Positions 1-4,925 of a DNA stretch of 5,792 nt are shown piece after piece; the first letter of the stretch is position 1; each line of letters opens with the position of its first letter. Origin of the DNA: Faecalibacterium sp. UBA1360 (GTDB lineage: Bacteria > Bacillota > Clostridia > Oscillospirales > Ruminococcaceae); contig DBRU01000119.1 in the NCBI GenBank assembly GCA_002306375.1, positions 11,503 through 17,294 on the forward strand, read 5' to 3'. The notes beneath the pieces were generated by a model that did not search any database, had not been told where the DNA came from, and worked only from the letters and a program-made list of their open reading frames with translations. Position numbers and translations under genes: made by a program.

Positions 1-423
1 TTGTGCGGGCTGGTGTTCGGCATGCAGATCTTTACCTTCTGGCACATGGACAGCATCGGCACTTCGCTGGTGAGCTGGGTGGCGCTGATCGCCGGGCTGA
101 TCCTGTCCATCGGCTTGCAGACCTACATGATCCCCCAGCTGGCGCTGCTGGACCTGCCCCTGTTCGGCATTTTGAAAAACGCCGTGCTGCTGTTGCTGGG
201 GTATCTGCCCCGCAGCGTGGGGGCCATCGCCGTGCAGGTTTTGTACTGGGGCGTTCTGATGCTGTTTTTCCCCGTGTCGCTGCTTCTTTTTCCCTTTACC
301 AACTTTTGGCTGCCCATGACCCTGAGCCTTTTGATCATCTACGATCCCATGGAAAAGAGCTTCAACATCGAAAAGACCATCAAGGAGATGCGGGAAGCCC
401 AGATGCAAAGCGACGAAGAATAA
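1..423 (+). CDS. Membrane protein, probable DUF624 (YesL-like) family, 5'-truncated
   Basis: The C-terminal 140 residues are present. The reading frame is open at the left edge and the TTG at base 1 is probably an internal Leu codon, so the true start lies outside. The fragment is very hydrophobic, with a membrane segment around residues 22-42, a second region around 58-85 and a third around 87-113. It ends in a short charged cytoplasmic tail (EKTIKEMREAQ...DEE). The pattern of a long helix, then LLKNA-like and LLGYLPR-like segments, then a Phe/Leu/Pro-rich last helix and a charged tail resembles the DUF624/YesL family. These proteins are often found near carbohydrate uptake genes in Firmicutes, but their biochemical function is not established. 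It ends 85 bp from the convergent rny stop and shares its terminator. The family assignment rests on overall pattern, not a diagnostic motif; it could be another small integral membrane protein. That it is a real coding sequence is fairly sure. Confidence 0.68.
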   Translation: MCGLVFGMQIFTFWHMDSIGTSLVSWVALIAGLILSIGLQTYMIPQLALLDLPLFGILKNAVLLLLGYLPRSVGAIAVQVLYWGVLMLFFPVSLLLFPFTNFWLPMTLSLLIIYDPMEKSFNIEKTIKEMREAQMQSDEE

Positions 424-455
424 GCGCGGCGCAGCGCAAACCGAAACGCACAAAA

Positions 456-490
456 GCCGCCGGGCCCTTGCGGGGCCCGGCGGCTCGTTT
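456..490. terminator. Bidirectional rho-independent terminator between the DUF624 gene and rny
   Basis: A perfect 12-bp GC-rich stem (456-467 pairing with 473-484) closes a 5-nt loop. On the plus strand it is followed by TCGTTTTGTTTT. On the minus strand the stem runs straight into TTTTG (complement of 451-455). It sits between two convergent genes, so it can end both transcripts. The minus-strand U-run is short, so termination of rny may be less efficient than that of the plus-strand gene. Confidence 0.85.
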
Positions 491-507
491 TGTTTTGGGG
501 GCAGGGG

Positions 508-2064
508 TCACTTGGCGTACTCGGTGGCGCGGCTTTCGCGGATGACGCTGACCTTGATCTGGCCGGGGTAATCCAGCTCGTCCTCGATCTTCTTGGCGAT
601 GCTGCGGGCCAGAAGGACCACCTGATCGTCGCCGATCTTGTCGGGCTGGACCAGGATGCGCACTTCGCGGCCGGCCTGCACGGCGTAGGAGCTGTCCACC
701 CCGTCGAAGCCGTTGCACAGGCTTTCCAGCGTTTCCAGGCGCTTGATATAGCTTTCCATATTCTCGCGCCGGGCGCCGGGACGGGCGGCGCTGATGGCGT
801 CCGCCGCCATGATGATGAAGGCCAGGGGGGTCTTGGGCTCCACGTCGCCGTGGTGGGCCTCGATGGCATGGATGACGGCGGGATTCTCGCGGTATTTTTT
901 GCAGATGTCCACGCCGATCTGCACGTGGCTGCCCTCGATCTCGTGGTCAAGGGCCTTGCCGATGTCATGCAGCAGGCCGGCGCGGCGGGCCTGCTGGACG
1001 TTGACGCCCAGTTCGCCGGCCATGAGCCCGGCCAGCCAGGCCACTTCCAGGCTGTGGCTGAGCACGTTCTGGCCGTAGCTGGTGCGGTATTTCAGACGCC
1101 CGATCAGCTTGACCAGGTCGGGGTGCAGGCTGTGGATGCCCAGGTCCATGACGGCCTTTTCGCCTTCCCGCTTCATTTGCAGTTCCAGTTCCCGGCGGCA
1201 CTTGTCCACCGTTTCCTCGATGCGGGCGGGATGGATGCGGCCGTCGGCGATCAGGCGCTCCAGGGCCAGGCGGGCGATCTCGCGCCGGGTCTGGTCAAAG
1301 CTGGACAGGGTGATGGCCTCGGGCGTGTCGTCGATGATCAGGTCGCAGCCGGTGGCCGTTTCCAGCGCGCGGATGTTGCGGCCTTCGCGGCCGATGATGC
1401 GGCCCTTCATCTCGTCGCTGGGCAGCGGCACCACCGACACGGTGGCTTCGCTGGTGGCGTCGGCGGCGCAGCGGGCGATGGCCTGGCCAATCATCTCACG
1501 GGCGAGGTTGTCGCACTCGTCCTTCATGTTGGCCTGGTAGGCGGCGATGCGCATGGCCTTTTCGTGGGTGAGCTCGTCGTCGATCTGCTTGAGCAGCACG
1601 GCGCGGGCGTCCTCCTGGGTCATGGCGGCGATGGTCTCCAGCTTTTCGGTCTGGCGCAGCTTGAGCTGTTCCAGCTCATCCAGGCGGGCCTCCACCACCT
1701 CGGCGCGCTGTTTGAGGTCCTCCTCCTTGCGCTCCATGGCGGCGGTGCGCTTGTCCAGCGCTTCCTCCTTCTGGTCCATGCGGCGTTCCTGGCGGCTGAC
1801 CTCGGCGCGGCGGTCCTTGATCTCCTTGTCCGCTTCGCTCTTCAGCTTGAAGGCTTCGTCCTTGGCTTCAATGATGGTCTCTTTTCGTTTCTGTTCGGCG
1901 GCCTTGATGGCATCGTTGACGATCCGCTTGGCTTCTTCCTCCGCTGAGCCGAACTTGGCTTCGGCGGTGCGCTTGCGGTAGGTCATGCCTGCAAAAAAGC
2001 AGACGCCCCCGCTCAAGACGGCGACGACAACGGCCACCACGACCGTGGTCAGGATCGTGGTCAT
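508..2064 (-). CDS. rny: Ribonuclease Y (membrane-anchored endoribonuclease)
   Basis: Codes for 518 residues, close to the 520 of the B. subtilis enzyme. RNase Y is the main initiating endoribonuclease of mRNA decay in many Firmicutes and a core partner of the degradosome-like complex at the membrane. Visible domains in order: an N-terminal membrane helix (about residues 5-27) followed by basic residues; a long charged coiled coil (about 30-200) rich in Glu, Lys, Arg and Gln; a KH RNA-binding domain with GRIIGREGRNIR at 221-232; and an HD phosphohydrolase domain with H337, the H366-D367 pair in LLHDIGK, H380, H404-H405 and D422 as metal-binding candidates. The HD pair lies within two residues of the known B. 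subtilis positions. The C-terminal RNase Y domain is complete. The ATG at 2064 is chosen because GAGGAG (complement of 2075-2080) lies 10 nt upstream and the membrane anchor starts there. No frameshift or missing residue is seen. Confidence 0.98.
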   Translation of the reverse strand: MTTILTTVVVAVVVAVLSGGVCFFAGMTYRKRTAEAKFGSAEEEAKRIVNDAIKAAEQKRKETIIEAKDEAFKLKSEADKEIKDRRAEVSRQERRMDQKEEALDKRTAAMERKEEDLKQRAEVVEARLDELEQLKLRQTEKLETIAAMTQEDARAVLLKQIDDELTHEKAMRIAAYQANMKDECDNLAREMIGQAIARCAADATSEATVSVVPLPSDEMKGRIIGREGRNIRALETATGCDLIIDDTPEAITLSSFDQTRREIARLALERLIADGRIHPARIEETVDKCRRELELQMKREGEKAVMDLGIHSLHPDLVKLIGRLKYRTSYGQNVLSHSLEVAWLAGLMAGELGVNVQQARRAGLLHDIGKALDHEIEGSHVQIGVDICKKYRENPAVIHAIEAHHGDVEPKTPLAFIIMAADAISAARPGARRENMESYIKRLETLESLCNGFDGVDSSYAVQAGREVRILVQPDKIGDDQVVLLARSIAKKIEDELDYPGQIKVSVIRESRATEYAK

Positions 2065-2127
2065 TCCGTGTCAACTCCTCAATTCAAAATGGGTAACTGA
2101 GGGGTCGCGGCCAAAGGCGAAGGCGTG

Positions 2128-2155
2128 ATTTTATTCGATGAAGCCGTATGCTCAA
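2128..2155 (-). promoter_or_regulatory. Candidate proximal promoter for rny
   Basis: Read on the minus strand, TTGAGC (2150-2155) is followed after 16 bp by TAAAAT (2128-2133). This is a fair sigma-A type match in otherwise GC-rich DNA, about 65 bp upstream of the rny start and properly oriented. The -35 is only 4 of 6 and the spacer is one short, so this is a moderate prediction. Confidence 0.45.
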
Positions 2156-2381
2156 AGACGCGGTGCAAAGCGCCGCATGCCAAAATACCGGGCCCACGCC
2201 CCCTATGGCGGCAAAGCGGCCCGAACTGGTTTTTTGTCTTAAAAACAACGAAAACGCGGCGCAAAGACGCGCGGCGCATCTGCGATACCAAATAAAACGG
2301 GCGCCCGCCCAAAGCAGCGGCCCTGCGGCACACGCGCCGCCCGCAAGGGGCCTGGCGCATACGCCGTTGTATACTGTTTAT

Positions 2382-2423
2382 AGTTTATATGCATTTTATA
2401 TTCTTGTCAAGAAATTGTTACAA
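2382..2423 (-). promoter_or_regulatory. Distal rny promoter zone: two overlapping minus-strand promoter candidates
   Basis: On the minus strand a perfect TTGACA (2405-2410) is followed at 17 bp by TAAACT (2382-2387), or at 15 bp by TATAAA (2384-2389). An overlapping pair is TTGTAA (2418-2423), a 17-bp spacer, then TATAAA (2395-2400). The surrounding AT-rich island contrasts with its GC-rich flanks, as expected for promoters in this genome. Transcription would run leftward toward rny. Which pair is used cannot be decided from sequence. Confidence 0.5.
2401..2413. promoter_or_regulatory. Perfect 13-bp palindrome TTCTTGTCAAGAA, possible operator
   Basis: Two perfect 6-bp arms (TTCTTG and CAAGAA) flank a single central T. 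The dyad covers the TTGACA -35 candidate of the leftward promoter and lies within the spacer of the overlapping second candidate, about 40 bp from the -35 of the rightward thrS promoter. That placement suits a dimeric repressor acting on the rny-side promoters. I do not recognise the site as belonging to a named regulator. The symmetry could also be incidental, because -35 elements of this kind are partly self-complementary. Confidence 0.35.
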
Positions 2424-2452
2424 ATCATCCCCCGGCACAGGGCCCGTGACCC

Positions 2453-2481
2453 TTGACTTTCCCGCCCAGGCGCGCTACAAT
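2453..2481 (+). promoter_or_regulatory. thrS promoter (sigma-A type)
   Basis: TTGACT (2453-2458) and TACAAT (2476-2481) are separated by exactly 17 bp, each one base from consensus. Transcription would start near 2488, just before the T-box leader, and proceeds toward thrS. Confidence 0.85.
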
Positions 2482-2487
2482 AGCGGT

Positions 2488-2758
2488 AACTTCATCCTGT
2501 TGAACGCTTTGACGCGGACAAACGGAAAGCTGAACGGCACCGCAGAGAGGGCCGCCGCCGGTTGACGGCGCGCTGTGAGCGGCCCGGCGCACGACGGCTT
2601 TCTTACCACCGCCGAGCGCGGGGGCGAACCCCCGCCGGGTCAGCCCGTTACAGCTTTTCGAGGGGCGCGGCGCTTCATGCGGCGCGCAATCCGGGTGGAA
2701 CCGTGGAGCTTTTCGCTTCACCCCGTAGCAAGTATGGGGTGAAGCGTTTTTCTTTTTT
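2488..2758 (+). promoter_or_regulatory. Threonine T-box leader (tRNA-Thr-sensing riboswitch) of thrS
   Basis: The leader senses uncharged tRNA-Thr and, when it is bound, lets transcription continue into thrS. Stem I spans about 2505-2618: CGCT (2505-2508) pairs with AGCG (2615-2618), GCGG (2514-2517) with CCGC (2609-2612), and GGAAAGC (2524-2530) with GCTTTC (2597-2602). The internal loop left between them exposes ACC at 2605-2607 followed by A, which fits a threonine specifier. AGAGAG (2544-2549) precedes the distal arm, where GGGCCGC (2549-2555) pairs with GCGGCCC (2579-2585). Hairpins follow at 2618-2635, 2636-2647 and 2665-2687. The T-box GGGTGGAACCGTGG is at 2693-2706. In the antiterminator, 2692-2695 pairs with 2722-2725 and 2703-2709 with 2715-2721, leaving the 7-nt bulge TGGAACC (2696-2702). 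The bulge TGGA predicts that tRNA-Thr has U as discriminator base. Leader class is certain; details of stem I are hand-folded. Confidence 0.95.
2714..2758 (+). terminator. Regulated terminator of the thrS T-box
   Basis: CGCTTCACCCC (2714-2724) pairs perfectly with GGGGTGAAGCG (2736-2746), extendable inward by three pairs. It is followed by TTTTTCTTTTTT (2747-2758). Its 5' arm is the same sequence that the antiterminator uses (2715-2725), so the two structures exclude each other. This is the off state when tRNA-Thr is charged. Confidence 0.95.
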
Positions 2759-2802
2759 ATTATGCAGGCGGCCCCGGCGGCCGCACCAAGGAGGTCAACC
2801 CC

Positions 2803-4563
2803 ATGAAAGTCATCTACAACGACGGCTCTGTCAAGGAATGCCCGCAGGAGGAGGAACTGCACGTCATCCGCCACACCGCGGCCCACATCATGGCCCAGGC
2901 CATCAATCGCCTGTGGCCCCAGGCCGACTTCGCCTTCGGCCCCGCCACCGAAAACGGCTTCTACTATGACGTGGACCTGGGCGACACCAAGCTGACCGAC
3001 GAAGATCTGGAAAAGATCGAGAAGGAAATGAAGAAGATCTGCAAGGAGAACCTGCCGATCAAGGCCTTCACCCTGCCCCGGGAGGAAGCCGTCAAGCTCA
3101 TGGAAGAGCGGGGTGAAAAGTACAAGGTGGAGCACATCGGCGATCTGGCCGAGGACGCCGTCATCAGCTTCTACCAGCAGGGCGAATACATCGACATGTG
3201 CGTGGGCCCTCACCTGACCTACACCAAGGCCCTGAAAGCCTTCAAGATCACCCAGCAGTCGGGCGCGTACTGGCGCGGCGACAAGAACAACAAGATGCTG
3301 ACGCGCATCAACGGCATCGCCTTCCACAACCAGGAAGAGCTGGACGCCCACCTGAAGCTGCTGGAAGAGGCCGCCCGCCGGGATCACCGCAAGATCGGCA
3401 AGGAAATGAACCTGTTCATGTTCTGCGACGAGGGCCCGGGCTTCCCCTTCTTTTTGCCCAACGGCATGATTTTGAAAAACACCCTGATCGACTACTGGCG
3501 TGAGATCCACCGCAAGGCGGGCTATGTGGAAGTGTCCACCCCGCTGATCATGAACCGCCACCTGTGGGAGACCAGCGGCCACTGGGATCACTACAAGGAC
3601 AACATGTACGCCACCGTCATCGACGACGAGGACTACTGCATCAAGCCCATGAACTGCCCGGGCGGCGTGCTGGTCTACCGCAGCCAGCCCCACAGCTACC
3701 GCGAACTGCCCATGCGCGTGGGCGAGCTGGGGCTCGTACACCGCCACGAGCTGCGCGGGGCCTTGCACGGGCTGTTCCGCGTGCGCTGCTTCACCCAGGA
3801 CGACGCCCATATCTTCATGCGCCGGGACCAGATCACCGACGAGATCACCAACGTGGTGCACCTGATCAACTCGGTGTATGAGAAGTTCGGCTTCAAGTAC
3901 TTTGTGGAGCTGAGCACCCGGCCCGAGGATTCCATGGGCTCGGACGAGGATTGGGAGGCCGCCACCAACGGCCTGAAGCTGGCGCTGGAAAAGCTGAACA
4001 TGCCCTACATCATCAACGAGGGCGACGGCGCCTTCTACGGCCCGAAGATCGACTTCCATCTGCAGGACAGCCTGGGCCGCACCTGGCAGTGCGGCACGAT
4101 CCAGCTGGACTTCCAGATGCCCCTGAACTTCAACCTGGAATATGTCAACGAGGCCGGCGAGAAAGAGCGGCCCATCATGATCCACCGCGTCTGCTTCGGC
4201 TCCATCGAGCGCTTCATCGGCATTCTGACCGAGCACTTCGCCGGCAAGTTCCCCACCTGGCTGGCCCCCATCCAGGTCAAGGTGCTGCCCGTGAGCGAAA
4301 AGACCATGGACTACGCCAAGGCCGTGGCCCAAAAGCTGGAGGACGCCGGCGTGCGCGTGGTGCTGGACGAAAGCAACGAGAAGATCGGCTACAAGATCCG
4401 CCAGGCCCAGCAGGTGGACCGCGCGGCCTATATGCTGGTGCTGGGCGCCAAGGAGGCCGAGGCCGGCACCGTGAGCGTGCGCGACCGCAAGGGCGAGACC
4501 ACCGAAATGAGCGCCGACGAGTTCGTGGCCAGCGTCTGCGCCGAGATCGCCGAGCGCCGCTGA
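2803..4563 (+). CDS. thrS: Threonyl-tRNA synthetase lacking most of the TGS domain
   Basis: Class II synthetase that charges tRNA-Thr in the cytoplasm; 586 residues against about 640 usual. AAGGAGGT (2788-2795) lies 7 nt before the ATG, and the T-box terminator upstream rules out an earlier start. Residues 1-12 look like the first strand of a TGS domain (MKVIYNDGSVKE), but the chain then goes straight to the editing domain. The editing site is present: H24 and H28 (HTAAH), C133 and H137 (CVGPH). Catalytic core: motif 1 about 240-270; zinc ligands C285, H336 and H461; motif 2 with R314 (RHELRGALHGLFRVR); motif 3 with R470 (FGSIERF). The anticodon-binding domain fills about 485-586. These positions sit 49 residues (50 after motif 2) below their E. 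coli counterparts (H73, H77, C182, H186, C334, R363, H385, H511, R520), so the loss is confined to the N-terminus. Motif 2 has Arg318 where Ser is usual and Cys329 where Gly or Ala is usual. Confidence 0.98.
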   Translation: MKVIYNDGSVKECPQEEELHVIRHTAAHIMAQAINRLWPQADFAFGPATENGFYYDVDLGDTKLTDEDLEKIEKEMKKICKENLPIKAFTLPREEAVKLMEERGEKYKVEHIGDLAEDAVISFYQQGEYIDMCVGPHLTYTKALKAFKITQQSGAYWRGDKNNKMLTRINGIAFHNQEELDAHLKLLEEAARRDHRKIGKEMNLFMFCDEGPGFPFFLPNGMILKNTLIDYWREIHRKAGYVEVSTPLIMNRHLWETSGHWDHYKDNMYATVIDDEDYCIKPMNCPGGVLVYRSQPHSYRELPMRVGELGLVHRHELRGALHGLFRVRCFTQDDAHIFMRRDQITDEITNVVHLINSVYEKFGFKYFVELSTRPEDSMGSDEDWEAATNGLKLALEKLNMPYIINEGDGAFYGPKIDFHLQDSLGRTWQCGTIQLDFQMPLNFNLEYVNEAGEKERPIMIHRVCFGSIERFIGILTEHFAGKFPTWLAPIQVKVLPVSEKTMDYAKAVAQKLEDAGVRVVLDESNEKIGYKIRQAQQVDRAAYMLVLGAKEAEAGTVSVRDRKGETTEMSADEFVASVCAEIAERR

Positions 4564-4573
4564 AACAAACCCG

Positions 4574-4602
4574 TTGACAAACCCGGTTCCGCCTGCTATA
4601 AT
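4574..4602 (+). promoter_or_regulatory. Consensus promoter of tRNA-Lys
   Basis: TTGACA (4574-4579), 17 bp, TATAAT (4597-4602): both hexamers match the sigma-A consensus exactly. It begins 10 bp after the thrS stop codon, and transcription should start near 4609, about 24 nt before the mature tRNA. It is the strongest promoter visible in the window, as expected for a stable RNA gene. Confidence 0.93.
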
Positions 4603-4632
4603 AGGTAAGCTGCATACAAGCGGCTTGCTTTT

Positions 4633-4708
4633 GTGCCCGTAGCTCAGTTGGTAGAGCATCTGACTTTTAATCAGAGGGTCCAGGATTCGAGTTCCTGCGG
4701 GCGCACCA
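4633..4708 (+). tRNA. tRNA-Lys, anticodon TTT, CCA encoded
   Basis: A 76-nt cloverleaf folds fully. The acceptor stem is 4633-4639 with 4698-4704 (one G-U pair at 2:71). The D-arm begins GCTC at 4642 with a GTTGGTA-type loop. The anticodon stem TCTGA/TCAGA (4659-4663 and 4671-4675) holds the loop CTTTTAA with anticodon TTT at 4666-4668. The variable loop is GGGTC, and the T-arm CAGGA/TCCTG (4681-4685 and 4693-4697) has loop TTCGAGT. Discriminator A (4705) is followed by encoded CCA (4706-4708). It should read AAA and AAG. It has its own promoter and terminator but also lies directly downstream of thrS with nothing to stop read-through. Confidence 0.97.
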
Positions 4709-4750
4709 AAAAGCGCACGGCATAACGGTGGTTATGCCGTGCGCTTTTTT
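4709..4750 (+). terminator. Strong terminator after tRNA-Lys (also ends thrS read-through)
   Basis: A perfect 14-bp stem (4713-4726 pairing with 4731-4744) with loop GGTG is followed by T6 (4745-4750) and preceded by A5. It could also work in the opposite direction. It starts immediately after the encoded CCA of the tRNA, and its A-run shares the final A. It is the first terminator after thrS, so it would end both the tRNA transcript and any thrS read-through. Confidence 0.93.
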
Positions 4751-4794
4751 ACTTAGAGCCTCTCCGCCCTGTTTTGCCGGCCCTGCCGGCGGGC

Positions 4795-4836
4795 AAAACA
4801 AAAACGGCGTGCCGGTCCCTGTTCCGGCACGCCGTT
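4795..4836 (-). terminator. Minus-strand rho-independent terminator without an obvious gene
   Basis: AACGGCGTGCCGG (4803-4815) pairs perfectly over 13 bp with 4824-4836, closing an 8-nt loop. Read on the minus strand it is followed by a run of Ts interrupted once by G (complement of 4795-4804). On the plus strand it is followed by CCCCGAAAAG, which is not a terminator tail, so its orientation is leftward. The nearest leftward-coding gene is rny, far away, so what it terminates must start within or beyond 4837-5040. Confidence 0.65.
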
Positions 4837-4905
4837 CCCCGAAAAGAAGAAAAGAGAAAGAGGAGTGGATGAAAAAGTTTGTCTGCTTTGCAGCGGACCT
4901 TACGC

Positions 4906-4925
4906 TCCGGGTCCCTGTTCCCGGA
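4906..4925. repeat. Hairpin with loop TCCCTGTT, twin of the hairpin at 4803-4836
   Basis: TCCGGG (4906-4911) pairs with CCCGGA (4920-4925) around loop TCCCTGTT (4912-4919). The hairpin at 4803-4836 has the same loop (4816-4823). The shared core is GGTCCCTGTTCC, with different stems outside it: this copy has an extra G-C pair and then T-A, the other has a longer stem beginning GTGCCGG. Shared loop with differing but intact stems suggests a structured element present in two copies. Confidence 0.6.

Larger units (their letters stand above)
2065..2452. other. Intergenic region between divergent rny and thrS; rny leader, no gene seen
   Basis: I see no convincing gene here. Short open frames on both strands (a plus-strand one ending near 2456 and a minus-strand one across 2079-2360) have low-complexity Arg/Ala/Pro-rich translations and no good ribosome site. 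The stretch nearest rny carries a proximal promoter candidate. The middle (2157-2340) is GC-rich and holds a 13-nt near-repeat, ACGCGGYGCAAAG, at 2158-2170 and 2254-2266. A stem, CGGGCC (2189-2194) with GGCCCG (2218-2223), lies a few bases before a T6 run on the plus strand. At 2365-2425 the composition turns sharply AT-rich, marking a promoter zone firing toward rny. If transcription starts there, the rny mRNA has a leader of roughly 300 nt. Confidence 0.6.

Noticed and set aside
490..1947. Long plus-strand open frame (485 codons) across rny
   Set aside because: It is the antisense shadow of rny: Gly/Leu/Val/Asp/His-rich low-complexity translation, no family motif and no ribosome site. The minus-strand frame has all RNase Y domains.
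2187..2236. Possible plus-strand terminator: stem CGGGCC/GGCCCG followed by T6
   Set aside because: The 6-bp stem has a 23-nt interior and sits 6 nt from the T-run. No plus-strand gene ends nearby, so support is too thin to annotate it as a terminator.
2148..2456. Plus-strand 102-codon frame in the rny-thrS gap
   Set aside because: Composition is Ala/Arg/Pro-rich, no Shine-Dalgarno site precedes it, and it crosses the AT-rich promoter island and the thrS -35 region.
2562..2969. Plus-strand 135-codon frame over the T-box leader
   Set aside because: It runs through the T-box and its terminator into thrS in a different frame, and the translation is Arg/Pro/Gly/His-rich. The RNA structure explains this sequence.
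2425..4659. Very long minus-strand open frame (744 codons) across thrS
   Set aside because: Antisense shadow of thrS caused by GC-rich third positions. The translation is repetitive and the frame runs through the T-box leader and the tRNA promoter.
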